DNA of 64,000 nt. Origin: Qingrenia yutianensis. Lineage in GTDB: Bacteria; Bacillota; Clostridia; UMGS1810. Below, in pieces: positions 37,471-47,231 of the stretch (position 1 is its first letter; each line of letters begins with the position of its first letter). Where the stretch lies: NCBI RefSeq assembly GCF_014385105.1, contig NZ_JACRTE010000009.1:9329-73328 (forward strand). The letters run 5' to 3'. A program made the translations under genes and the position numbers. The notes beneath the pieces are model-generated. The model had not been told where the DNA came from. It searched no databases and saw only the letters and a list, made by a program, of their open reading frames with translations.

Positions 37471-39102
37471 ATGAAAATAAACAGAATTTTATCATCGGCA
37501 CTTTGCGCTGCCGTACTTTGCGGTACTGTTTATGCCGACAGTGTGAATGTTTCGTACAACCCCGAAACCGAGCTTATCAATATAAACGGCAGTTTTGACA
37601 AGCTGAGCGAAAGCACGGCATATTCGGTTCAGGTTAAAAAGCTTTCAGACGATACTGTGGTTTACACAACGTTTGATTATGCAAAAGGAAATGCTTTTGA
37701 CTTTTCGTTTATGCTTGACGGCGTTGAGTCGGACGAGTATTATGTAAGCGTTATGCCTTATACGGGCGACGGCGCGAACAGTAAGGAAAACCCGATTTTC
37801 ATAAGCTCGGCAAGCGAAAAAGACAACATTTTAAAGAACGTTTTGTCAAATCAGACGGATAAATCCGTTATGGCAGGCTTGCTTGATGCTAACTTGAAAT
37901 ATTTCGGATTGAACAAAAACAACTGCGATTACTTTAATTTAAGCGCGTCATCAAAACAGGCGGCGGCTGAAAGAATGCTTAACAAAAGTTATTCTTATGA
38001 CAAATACGGCGAATTTTTGGATTTGTTAAACCTTACCGCCGGCATAGAAATGCTTGACAATGCGGATGAAAGCACGGTTACGGCGGTATTTGAAAAGTAT
38101 TTTACATACTTTGATTTAACGGGCGAGGTTTGCTATCCCATTTATTCGGGCAGTGACAAAGGCGTTAAAAATCAGACCGCGGTTAAGGCAATGGCGGTTA
38201 AAAACTTTGTCGGAAAAGATTTGACCGACCTTAAAGCGGTAAAGAAATATTTTAACGAAAATCTTCTTTTGGCGGCAATATCAAACATTGTAAGCCCCGG
38301 CGAAATTACAACGCACATAGAAAACTACAAGACGGCAATTCCGTTCTCGCTCGACGTTTACAATTCGACCGACAAGGCAAAAACGGCGTCTTATATTTCG
38401 GGACTTAAAAGAAGTTACACGCTTATGTCAACGCTTGAGAGCGATATAGTAAGCGCGAAAAACGCACAGTCAGGCGGAGGTCAGGGCGGCGGTTCGTCGT
38501 CCGGCAAAGGAAGCGGCGGAAGTTCGTCATCGGGCGGATTTTATTCTCCCGGTGAAACAAACGGTCAGAACGAGCAAAAGGGAAGCTTTAACGATATGAC
38601 AAGCGCGCACTGGGCATATGAAACGGTTGAGGCGCTCAAGGCAAAAGGCGTTGTATCGGGCGACCAAAACGGAAACTTTAACCCCGAAAACAACATTACG
38701 CGTGAAGAATTTGCAAAAATGATTGTTTTGGCGTTCGGTCTTTACGACGAAAACGCGGAGTGTGCGTTCGCCGATACAAAAGACCACTGGTCGTACAGAT
38801 ATGTTGCGTCGCTTTACAAAAACGGCATAACAAACGGCATTGACGCGGACACCTTCGGTGTGGGAATTAAAATCACGCGCGAAGATATGGCAACGCTTTG
38901 CGCAAAAGCGGCAAAGCTTGCGGTTAAAGAAGGCGCCCTTTCGTTCGCAGACGCGTCCGACGTTTCGGACTACGCATCGGGCTATGTTGTGTCGCTTTGT
39001 GAGAGCGGTGCTGTAAAGGGCTTTGAGGACAACACATTCAAGCCGAAAAACAATGCCACAAGAGCAGAGGCATCATCAGTGATTTACAGTTTGATTAAAT
39101 AG
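37471..39102 (+). CDS. SLH-domain surface protein
   Basis: A 543-residue secreted protein: short signal peptide (to about residue 22, ALCGTVYA), an N-terminal beta-domain (SVNVSYNPETELININGSF), a helical middle part, a Gly/Ser linker (about 335-365) and three C-terminal SLH repeats (about 375-543; SAHWAYETVEALKAKGVVSG, DHWSYRYVASLYKNGITNG, YASGYVVSLCESGAVKG). SLH repeats bind pyruvylated secondary cell-wall polymers, so this protein sits on the cell wall. The ATG at 37471 follows AGGAGGTG; the GTG at 37459 is in that site. Its job may be to present or scaffold the neighbouring secreted proteins (inference). Confidence 0.88.
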   Translation: MKINRILSSALCAAVLCGTVYADSVNVSYNPETELININGSFDKLSESTAYSVQVKKLSDDTVVYTTFDYAKGNAFDFSFMLDGVESDEYYVSVMPYTGDGANSKENPIFISSASEKDNILKNVLSNQTDKSVMAGLLDANLKYFGLNKNNCDYFNLSASSKQAAAERMLNKSYSYDKYGEFLDLLNLTAGIEMLDNADESTVTAVFEKYFTYFDLTGEVCYPIYSGSDKGVKNQTAVKAMAVKNFVGKDLTDLKAVKKYFNENLLLAAISNIVSPGEITTHIENYKTAIPFSLDVYNSTDKAKTASYISGLKRSYTLMSTLESDIVSAKNAQSGGGQGGGSSSGKGSGGSSSSGGFYSPGETNGQNEQKGSFNDMTSAHWAYETVEALKAKGVVSGDQNGNFNPENNITREEFAKMIVLAFGLYDENAECAFADTKDHWSYRYVASLYKNGITNGIDADTFGVGIKITREDMATLCAKAAKLAVKEGALSFADASDVSDYASGYVVSLCESGAVKGFEDNTFKPKNNATRAEASSVIYSLIK

Positions 39103-39113
39103 GGGAGGAAAAT

Positions 39114-41780
39114 ATGAAAAAACAATTTTATAAAATAATTGCGTTTGCACTTTGCATTATGCTTTTTGCCTGCCCTGTTTCGGCTTATGAAAACAAAGTT
39201 GTGCAGGCGGAAAATCCGCAAAGTACATATGACGAAAACATTGAAACAATTTCGGCGCTCGGTATTCTCGATTGGGATACCGACACATTCTCGGCATCCG
39301 AAAACGTTACGCGCGGAGAGTTTACGCGCCTTATAACGAACATTGTTTCAAACGGAGTTTATTCAACCGACAGCGTTATGAGTGTTTTTGCCGACGTCAG
39401 TGCAGACAGCGAGCTTGGCAAAATTCTCTATACCGCAAAGAGCTTCGGTATCGTTTCGGGCGACGGCGAGGGGAGTTTTTATCCCGACCGTCCGATAACA
39501 TATGAAGAGGCATACAAAATTTTGGGTTCGGCGCTCGGATACGACGCGGACGCAAAAGCAAACGGCGGTTATCCCACAGGCTATGTTATGTCGTGTATAA
39601 AAGCAGGTTTGAAAAGCGACAGTATAGAACCGCTTTCCGATAAGCTCACACCGTCGGGCGCGGCAAAGCTTATCGTTGACGCCTTCGAGTGCAATGTTAT
39701 GAAGGTTAAGCTTGTAAACAATAACACCGAATACGAAATCGACCGCGACGAGGATTGGATTTACACCGCAAAGAAAATTCTTATTTCGGAGGGTGTTGTA
39801 ACCGCAAACAGTATCACCGCATTGCAGAGTTTTGATACTATAGACCAAGGCTTTGTAAGCATTGACGACGTAAGATACAAATGCGATGAAAATTTTGATT
39901 TGTATTTGGGTTACAATGTGAAATTCTATTACACCGAGGAAAACGGAAACTGCGACAGAGTGCTCCATATGACAAAGCAGTATAACGACGAACTTTTGAT
40001 TGACGCAAACGACATTGCGGACGGTGTGCTTTCGTCGGACAGAAAAATTGAGTACTATACTGCGAACGACGACACCAAAAAGGTGAAAATCCCCGTAAAC
40101 GCAAGTATAATTTACAACGGCAGAGCGATAAACACATACGGCGAGAACATCTTTAACATAAGCTACGGATTTATCAAGCTTACCGACAACAACAGCGACG
40201 GAATATATGACGTTGTTTTCCTCAGCGAATACAAAAATATGATTATCGGCGCGGTGAATACTGTGGATAAATCGGCGGCTGATAAATATAACGGCAATGT
40301 TATAAACTTTATGCCGTACGAAAAAGAGAAAATCATACGCATATATGATGAAACAGGCAAAGAAACCGACTTTTCAAAGCTTGCGGCGGGCGACGTTTTG
40401 AGTTATGCCGAGAGCGAGGACGGAAAGATTTTGACAATCTACGTTTCCAAAAAGAAGATAGAGGGCAAAATTGAGTCGGTAAGCGAAGTAAGGAGCAAAA
40501 AATACTACGGTATCAAAGGCTCTGAAACAGCACTTGCCGCAGATGCGTCGTTTGATACATCAAGCGTTAAACTTAACGCAGTCGGAATTGCGTATCTTAA
40601 CGCGTTCGGCGAAATCACAGATTTTGTGTCGGGCAACGAAATTGACAATCTCGTGTGCGTAATCGACGCGTATATTGACAAAGACCGTGCGGCAAACGCA
40701 CTCAACATCAAGGTTATGGACAAAAACGGCGATGTTAAAACCTTGGAGTCGCTCAAAAGCGTAATGCTCAACGGCACAAGAGTTAAAAACATTATCGAAA
40801 ACGACACCGTTCCGGCGGTTATCACGGCGGCAAAAAGTGGTCTTGCTCTTATCGAGCTTGATGAAAAAGGCCTTGTAAAGAAAATCGAAACTCCCGACGC
40901 TGTCGGCAGCAAGCTTCATACTTTCGGCGCAGAGGCGGATTTGTGCTATTACAGTGCAAACAAAACCTTTGGCGGAATATGGTATGCAGACCCGAATGCG
41001 GTTATATTTATAGGTCCCAAAGAGGCTGAAAGAGCGGACGACGCTGAAGTATACAGAATTACGACAATGAACGAATTCTGGAGCAATGTTACCTACAGAG
41101 TAACGGGCTACACGGTCGGCGACGGTTCGCACTATGCAAAAGCTATTCTCTTTAAAGAGGACAACGATTTGAAAATCACCGGAAACGAAGCGCACGTTAT
41201 AAAAGCAATCACAAAAACGGTAAACGCAAAGGGTGATACCGTAAACGTGCTTGAAACCGCAAGCTATGTCGGCGGTTTGAGAAAATACGAAACAAAGGAC
41301 GAAACAATTCTTGCGGACGCAAAAGTAGGCGACATTGTTCTTATTCACATTGTAAACAGTGTTATAGATAAGGGCGAAATCGTGCTTTACGCAAAGGATT
41401 TGTCCTTTAACCCCGATAGTGAGTTTGTTAAAAAACATTCGACTTTGACGTATGCGGCAGGTTCAAACTACAAATACGGCAACGTTCTTTTCAGAAACAA
41501 CACGCTTATTTTGCTGGTTGACGACGACGGCCTTGAAAAAGAAATAGCAAAAGGCAAAAACATCAGCGACTATAAATATTCCGATTTTTCGGAAATCGGC
41601 TATACCGACCTTACAAGTGCAACGGTTTATGCGGTTGACAGAACCGTTCACGACAAAAACGATATGGTATACAGAGCGGATACAAACGCGATAAAAGATT
41701 ACCTCACCTTCGGCGAGGCGTCAAAAATATTTATCTACACAAGAACGGGTTATCCGCGTCTTGCGGTTGTTTACAAATAA
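39114..41780 (+). CDS. large SLH-domain surface protein
   Basis: An 888-residue secreted protein: signal peptide 1-24 (FALCIMLFACPVSA), two or three SLH repeats at the N-terminus (about 40-190; IETISALGILDWD, ARKSFGIVSGDGEGSFYPDRPITYEEAYK-like region), then a long beta-rich region (about 200-888) with no recognised enzyme motif. It starts 11 bases after the previous SLH gene with RBS GGGGAGG, so the two are translated together. Anchoring to the wall follows from SLH; the long region may be structural (S-layer-like) or ligand-binding. SLH at opposite ends in adjacent genes is notable. Confidence 0.85.
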   Translation: MKKQFYKIIAFALCIMLFACPVSAYENKVVQAENPQSTYDENIETISALGILDWDTDTFSASENVTRGEFTRLITNIVSNGVYSTDSVMSVFADVSADSELGKILYTAKSFGIVSGDGEGSFYPDRPITYEEAYKILGSALGYDADAKANGGYPTGYVMSCIKAGLKSDSIEPLSDKLTPSGAAKLIVDAFECNVMKVKLVNNNTEYEIDRDEDWIYTAKKILISEGVVTANSITALQSFDTIDQGFVSIDDVRYKCDENFDLYLGYNVKFYYTEENGNCDRVLHMTKQYNDELLIDANDIADGVLSSDRKIEYYTANDDTKKVKIPVNASIIYNGRAINTYGENIFNISYGFIKLTDNNSDGIYDVVFLSEYKNMIIGAVNTVDKSAADKYNGNVINFMPYEKEKIIRIYDETGKETDFSKLAAGDVLSYAESEDGKILTIYVSKKKIEGKIESVSEVRSKKYYGIKGSETALAADASFDTSSVKLNAVGIAYLNAFGEITDFVSGNEIDNLVCVIDAYIDKDRAANALNIKVMDKNGDVKTLESLKSVMLNGTRVKNIIENDTVPAVITAAKSGLALIELDEKGLVKKIETPDAVGSKLHTFGAEADLCYYSANKTFGGIWYADPNAVIFIGPKEAERADDAEVYRITTMNEFWSNVTYRVTGYTVGDGSHYAKAILFKEDNDLKITGNEAHVIKAITKTVNAKGDTVNVLETASYVGGLRKYETKDETILADAKVGDIVLIHIVNSVIDKGEIVLYAKDLSFNPDSEFVKKHSTLTYAAGSNYKYGNVLFRNNTLILLVDDDGLEKEIAKGKNISDYKYSDFSEIGYTDLTSATVYAVDRTVHDKNDMVYRADTNAIKDYLTFGEASKIFIYTRTGYPRLAVVYK

Positions 41781-41792
41781 AAGGAGGCAAAT

Positions 41793-44700
41793 ATGAAAAA
41801 GCTTATATCTCTTTTTACCGCGATTGCGGTTTTGATAACATCTTTTGCCTGCTTTCCTTTGTCTGTCGGTGCGGTGAGCGTGCCGACGACAAAGTTTACG
41901 GATTTTTGGACATATCCGGTTTACGAAAATATTTTTACGCTTGAGGACGATTTGAACACGGAATTTGTTCTTCTCGACACTTTGTCCGACGGATTTCTGG
42001 TTATGACAAACAAGGTGTATCAGGCGCGCCCGTTTGACGCGGACAGTACGCAAAAGTTTGACCCGACCGACGAAAACAACATTGCGCATTATCTTAACAA
42101 TGAGTTTTTTAATGAGAATATACCCGAGAGTATGCGCGCATACATTGCGGAAAGAAACTGGAAAACCGAGGGCGGAAATGCAGGCGGATTATGCCCCGGT
42201 ACTTATACGGCAAATTGCAGAATTTCGCTTTTAAGCTTTGAGGAATACAATAATTATTACAAAAAATTCGGCACCGTAGACCACGACAACGAGGTTGACT
42301 GGTGGCTTAGAACAGGCGACGGCAACAAAAAGGGCAATGTTATAGCAGGCGGCGGTGTTTACACAAATTGGGGCAAGTTTGTATCGACAGATGCATCTGC
42401 GACTGCAGGCGTACGTCCGATTTTTGTGCTGACGAAAGAATTTTTTGAAAATGTGAGAATTAACACTGTAAAAATCGGTGAAAACGTAAAGAGTGCGGTT
42501 ATCAAAAACCTTAACGCGTCCGAAATGGAAAAAGCCGGATACAGTGCGGAAAAATTAAGACGTCTTGGCTATGAGAGCGTAAAAGGCGCGGACGAATATG
42601 CGGATATTACAATCCCCAACGAGCCTTATTATATGCAGGATCACAAATATTCGTATTTTGAGGTTGATATTTCGCACACCGACAGTAAGGCGCGCGATTA
42701 CACAATCGTTTATAAGTGCGGCGACGACGAAAGAAAAATCGAAGTGACTGTTTCGCCGAATAAGGCGTACAGTGAAAAGATTTCTTTAAAAGATGAGAAA
42801 AAAGGCGTTTATAATCTTGATGTCAAGGTTATGCGCGGCGGTGAAATCATAGGATATGACAGTGCGAGAGTGTGTCTTATCGACTATTACGAAAGAACAC
42901 CTCTCGACATCTATTCGCGCATCGGTCTTGGTATGCCGTCGTGGCACAAAGAAGAACCCGGCAGTACAAAACGCGTCACTGCCGATTCGTTTGTTGAATT
43001 TGTTCCGAGAGTTGCCGAGGCAGGTTTTACAAAGGTGAGATATTCGCCCGAGTGGACTTGGATTGAAAAAGAGCGCGGCGTGTATAAGTTTGACGACGCG
43101 AGATACAACTATACAAAAGCGGTAGGGGATAACGGACTTTCTGTTGCACCGTTTAAAGTCGGATTCGGCAACAGGGTTGTTACAAACCGCAATACCGACC
43201 AGAAAATGGCGGCGCCGAACACGCGCGACGGTATCGAGGGCTACGCGGATTACGCAATCGGAGCCAAAAAGCTTTATGACAGCGTTATGAATCCGAAAGG
43301 CGAAGTGTCGGAATTTGAGCTGTGGAACGAGCCGAGTCTTAACAACTACTGGTATCCTGAGGTTAACTTTTTGGAATATACGCAGATGGCGAATGCCGCG
43401 TCGTATAAGATAAAAAAGGAATACCCCGACAACATCGTAATGATAGGCTCTATGACGCCTGACAAGATGGATGAAAACTATGACATAATGCTGCGAAACG
43501 GCGCGCTTATGTACGGCGATGAGATTTCAATTCACCCGTATACATATCCGTTCGACCCCGATCAGCGACTTATAGTCAGGGTTCCGGACTATCTTAAAAA
43601 GATTGAAGAATTCGGCGGTTGGTTTGACATTGCGGTAACCGAAGTAGGCTGGCCGACGTGGGAGTCGTATAACACGACATCTCTTGAACAGCAGATGGTT
43701 TATATGGTTAAAATGCTCGTTTTAAATGACGAAATGGGCTTTGCAATGACCGATATTTTCTCGGCGCGTGACCAGGGACTTCAGAAAACTTATGTTGAAC
43801 ACGGATTCGGTCTTTTTGAATACAACGACCGTCCGAAACCGTCGGTTGCGTCGCTTTCGTTCTACAACAACAACGCAAACGACGCGCTTTATGCAGGTGA
43901 ATTTGAAATCACTGAGGGTGTTAGGTCGTTCCTTTACAAAAAAGGCGGAGTTAAAAATCCGTTTGCAATATGCTGGGTTACCGAGGAGGGCAAAGAAAAA
44001 GAGTATACTTTAAAAGACAATCAGTATGCAACAGACCTTTTCGGCAACAAGCTTGAGGGCAAAACAATCACAATAGGCAAAACACCCGTTTATATTTTCA
44101 ATTTGTCCGACAGTGTTTATATGAAAGCCATTGCACACGATATTTCGGGAATTTACACCGAGCTTACCGAAAAACTCGGCGATAAATTCGACTTTGCACC
44201 TCTTGCCGATTTGGCAAACGAGGCGGCACAGTCCAAAGGAAGCTATTCCGACACCAAAAAATATCTCGACAAATATTTTGATTTGGCGCAGTCGTTTACC
44301 GACAGTGCTATGCAGAGCGACAAATGCACAGACAAAAATGCGGCGCTTACAGCGTATATAATGTTTAAAAAGGGCGAGTCGATGGCGGCGTCGCTTGAAA
44401 ATATGCGCCTCGGCACATCGCTCGGAATTACGCATTATCAAAATTCGGCAAAATCGGCATCAGACAAAAAGGGTGACGAACCCGAAGCGTCGCTTTTCTT
44501 TACCGACGCAATGCTCCGTTATGCAAGACGCTATACAAACCGCATAAACGAAATCAAAAAAATGGGAAGCTTTAACGGCGATAAAGAAAGAATGGGATAT
44601 TATTCTTATCTCTCCGACAAGGTTTGCAATTTGGCGGACGTTATGCAAAAATATGAAACACCCAATCCGTCAAGAGCAATATTTACATATTCCGAGCAGA

Positions 44701-46001
44701 CAAGACAGACTATGTATAAGGGCAAAACCTACACGATTAAAGCGGAATTTGAAAATTTAAGAAACAAAGACTTTGACGGCACCGCGGTGCTCGTTGACGA
44801 AAACGGCAATCCGATAGGCGAGGAAGTGAGCGTCAAAGCAAAATCGGGCGGATATACCGACGTAGAAGTGAGCGGAACCGCACCGAAAAACCACGATACG
44901 GGAACGTTCTATTATAAAATTCTTTATAAAGAGGACGGCAAGGCTGTAAAGGAACAGGAGATTGAAGTTATATTAAAATCGCTTGTTGATATTGACCTTA
45001 AAGCGGCGGAAACTACACTTTCAAATCTCGGCGCGATAACGGTTGAGGTTAAAAACACGTTTGATTTGTCTGTTGAGGGCAAATTAAAACTCACCGCACC
45101 CGACGGCTGGGATATGGAAACCGAGAAAGAAATAAACGTTCCGAGTGGAGAAACACAGAACATTGAGTTTAAGATTAACTCTTACAAGAAAGTTCCGTTC
45201 AACGAGTATTGCTTTAAGATTGACGTTTTGGATTCGGACGGCAGTGAACTTGCAAGTCAGGAAAAACTGCTTGATTTCAGAATTATGACGTATGACGAAA
45301 ATAATTACAATCCTGCGAAATTTGACGGCGACATCACAGGCTGGGAGGACGCATATCCCATCTATATCGAAGCGCCCGAAAATCCGAGCGATATAAATTC
45401 GTGGAGCGGTCTTAACCGTTCGCTTAAAGTTCTTATGAAGTGGAACAAAGACAACATCTATGTTATGACTGACGTTTATGACGCGGTGCAGAACAACACC
45501 TTCACAGGCTATGACCTGTGGCAGGGCGACTCGGTTCAGGTTGCGATTGATACGCTTATGAACGGTCTTGCGGAGGGCAAAACGTCGGGCTATCAGGATG
45601 ATGACTACGAGTTCGGCTTCGGTCTTACGCCCAAGGGATTGGAAACGTATCTCTATCAGGCATCCGACGCTAAAACAGGAAGTATCGAGGACGAACAACT
45701 TGTAAGCGTTATAAGAAACGACAAGCTCAAACTCACACGATACCTTATGAAAGTGCCGGGCGGTTATATGAAAAAGGTTAACCTTGCAAACGGCACGAAA
45801 TTCGGCTTTAACATTGCGGCAAATGACGCGGATATTCTTCTTCGTGAGGGATACAGCCAGTACACAAGCGGTATCTGCGACAGAAAAGACCCGTCCAGGT
45901 TTAAAGCGTTCACGCTTGTTTCAGGTGACGGCGCGGCAACCGAGAGCACAGACAAAATTGCTTTTTATCAAAAAGTCGAAACATTAAGACAGGGTAACTG
46001 A
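41793..46001 (+). CDS. secreted DUF6273-GH-A hydrolase with NEW3- and CBM9-like domains
   Basis: A 1402-residue secreted enzyme: signal peptide (to about residue 27), a DUF6273-like domain (about 35-225, WWLRTGDG, VRPIFVLTKEFF), a beta linker, a clan GH-A barrel (about 370-730) with acid/base Glu 513 in ELWNEPS and candidate nucleophile Glu 617 in TEVGW, a helical region (about 775-960), two beta domains of which the second resembles NEW3 (about 1065-1150, LTAPDGWDMETEKEINVPSGE), and a CBM9-like C-terminal domain (about 1175-1390, WNKDNIYVMTDVYD, LWQGDSVQVAID). It parallels the protein at 27064 with added binding modules. RBS AAGGAGG. The substrate is unknown, probably a plant-derived polysaccharide. 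Confidence 0.82.
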   Translation: MKKLISLFTAIAVLITSFACFPLSVGAVSVPTTKFTDFWTYPVYENIFTLEDDLNTEFVLLDTLSDGFLVMTNKVYQARPFDADSTQKFDPTDENNIAHYLNNEFFNENIPESMRAYIAERNWKTEGGNAGGLCPGTYTANCRISLLSFEEYNNYYKKFGTVDHDNEVDWWLRTGDGNKKGNVIAGGGVYTNWGKFVSTDASATAGVRPIFVLTKEFFENVRINTVKIGENVKSAVIKNLNASEMEKAGYSAEKLRRLGYESVKGADEYADITIPNEPYYMQDHKYSYFEVDISHTDSKARDYTIVYKCGDDERKIEVTVSPNKAYSEKISLKDEKKGVYNLDVKVMRGGEIIGYDSARVCLIDYYERTPLDIYSRIGLGMPSWHKEEPGSTKRVTADSFVEFVPRVAEAGFTKVRYSPEWTWIEKERGVYKFDDARYNYTKAVGDNGLSVAPFKVGFGNRVVTNRNTDQKMAAPNTRDGIEGYADYAIGAKKLYDSVMNPKGEVSEFELWNEPSLNNYWYPEVNFLEYTQMANAASYKIKKEYPDNIVMIGSMTPDKMDENYDIMLRNGALMYGDEISIHPYTYPFDPDQRLIVRVPDYLKKIEEFGGWFDIAVTEVGWPTWESYNTTSLEQQMVYMVKMLVLNDEMGFAMTDIFSARDQGLQKTYVEHGFGLFEYNDRPKPSVASLSFYNNNANDALYAGEFEITEGVRSFLYKKGGVKNPFAICWVTEEGKEKEYTLKDNQYATDLFGNKLEGKTITIGKTPVYIFNLSDSVYMKAIAHDISGIYTELTEKLGDKFDFAPLADLANEAAQSKGSYSDTKKYLDKYFDLAQSFTDSAMQSDKCTDKNAALTAYIMFKKGESMAASLENMRLGTSLGITHYQNSAKSASDKKGDEPEASLFFTDAMLRYARRYTNRINEIKKMGSFNGDKERMGYYSYLSDKVCNLADVMQKYETPNPSRAIFTYSEQTRQTMYKGKTYTIKAEFENLRNKDFDGTAVLVDENGNPIGEEVSVKAKSGGYTDVEVSGTAPKNHDTGTFYYKILYKEDGKAVKEQEIEVILKSLVDIDLKAAETTLSNLGAITVEVKNTFDLSVEGKLKLTAPDGWDMETEKEINVPSGETQNIEFKINSYKKVPFNEYCFKIDVLDSDGSELASQEKLLDFRIMTYDENNYNPAKFDGDITGWEDAYPIYIEAPENPSDINSWSGLNRSLKVLMKWNKDNIYVMTDVYDAVQNNTFTGYDLWQGDSVQVAIDTLMNGLAEGKTSGYQDDDYEFGFGLTPKGLETYLYQASDAKTGSIEDEQLVSVIRNDKLKLTRYLMKVPGGYMKKVNLANGTKFGFNIAANDADILLREGYSQYTSGICDRKDPSRFKAFTLVSGDGAATESTDKIAFYQKVETLRQGN

Positions 46002-46013
46002 TATTTAATTTAA

Positions 46014-46043
46014 CAGGGGCTGCCGCTCGGCAGCTCTTGTTAA
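46014..46043 (+). promoter_or_regulatory. intercistronic hairpin
   Basis: A 14-bp imperfect stem (AACAGGGGCTGCCG against CGGCAGCTCTTGTT, two G-T pairs) lies six bases before the ribosome-binding site of the next gene. With no T-run after it, it is more likely an mRNA-stability or attenuation element than a terminator. Confidence 0.45.
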
Positions 46044-46058
46044 GAAAGGGAGATTTTT

Positions 46059-47177
46059 ATGAACACAAAACGATACGACAGATTTTATCCCGGCAAAGTG
46101 TGGCTCGATACCGAGGGAAAACGTATTCAGGCGCACGGCGGTTCGATAATGTATACAAACGGCAAATATTATCTCTACGGCGAAAACAAAGAAAAAACAC
46201 TGCCCGGAAGCGAAGTGTGGCACTGGGGGGTAAGGCTTTATTCGTCCGACGATTTGTATAACTGGACAGATGAGGGAAATATTTTTGAGCCGTCGCACGA
46301 TGAAAAAAGCCCTGTGCATTTTTCGCAGTACCTTGACCGTCCGCATATAATTTTCAACGAGAAAACAGGCAAATATATTATGTGGATTAAGATTATGAAA
46401 AAAGAAAAAATGTGCGATCAGATTATGGTTGTAGCGGTTGCCGATAACATCACAGACAAATTTAAAATGATTTCGGCAAAGACGATTTTGGGCTTAAGCT
46501 CGGGCGATTTTGACCTTACGATTGACGAAAAAACAAAGCGTGCGTATATTTATTTTGACAAAGTTCACGATTACAAAACAAACTGCGACGATTATTCCAA
46601 ACAACATACCCATATCGTTTGCGCGCCGCTCAATGACGATTATACAGATGTTTGCGGCACGTATACCGAGCATCTTGAAACGCGTGGAGGCTCATACGGC
46701 AGAGAGGCGCCGTCGTTTTTTGAACGAAACGGCAAAAAATACCTTTTCACCAGCGCAACAACGGGATATATTCCCAATCCCACCGAGTGTGCGGTGTGCG
46801 ATACATATGACGGCGACTGGAAAAATATCGGCACGGTGCATATAAACGATACCGAAAACACGTCTTTCAGAAGTCAGATTTCATCGGTATTCAAGCATCC
46901 GTTCAAAAAAGATTTGTATATAGCGGTTGCGGACCGCTGGCTTGTGAATATGCCCGATGATTTTCCGAATAATTTTTACGACGTTTTAAGAAGCAGAAAT
47001 GACCCTGAGAGAGCTCAGCTTATGTCCGATGAGGAAATTGAAAAAATAAGAAGCTGCAACAAACCCGATGTGCGAAACACTTCCATTGCCGATTATGTGT
47101 ATTTGCCTATTGAATTTGACGGCGATAAGCCCGTTATAAAATGGCGCGACGAGTGGAAAATCGAGGATTTTGAGTGA
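46059..47177 (+). CDS. GH43-like glycoside hydrolase
   Basis: A 372-residue protein with no signal peptide, so intracellular. A five-bladed propeller of the GH43/117 type is suggested by IQAHGGSIMYTNGKYYLYGENK near the N-terminus, LYSSDDLYNWTDEG, LDRPHIIFNEKTGKYIMW and GREAPSFFERNGKKYLFTS, the last carrying the usual catalytic Glu. Closest in feel to exo-acting beta-galactanase or beta-galactosidase branches of GH43 (from memory). The fit to the locus is import of oligosaccharides by the ABC system, then trimming inside the cell. RBS GAAAGGGAG. Confidence 0.78.
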   Translation: MNTKRYDRFYPGKVWLDTEGKRIQAHGGSIMYTNGKYYLYGENKEKTLPGSEVWHWGVRLYSSDDLYNWTDEGNIFEPSHDEKSPVHFSQYLDRPHIIFNEKTGKYIMWIKIMKKEKMCDQIMVVAVADNITDKFKMISAKTILGLSSGDFDLTIDEKTKRAYIYFDKVHDYKTNCDDYSKQHTHIVCAPLNDDYTDVCGTYTEHLETRGGSYGREAPSFFERNGKKYLFTSATTGYIPNPTECAVCDTYDGDWKNIGTVHINDTENTSFRSQISSVFKHPFKKDLYIAVADRWLVNMPDDFPNNFYDVLRSRNDPERAQLMSDEEIEKIRSCNKPDVRNTSIADYVYLPIEFDGDKPVIKWRDEWKIEDFE

Positions 47178-47231
47178 TATTTCTTTGAATTAATATAAAA
47201 TATTTAAAATATAAAACTTAAGGAGTGTATT

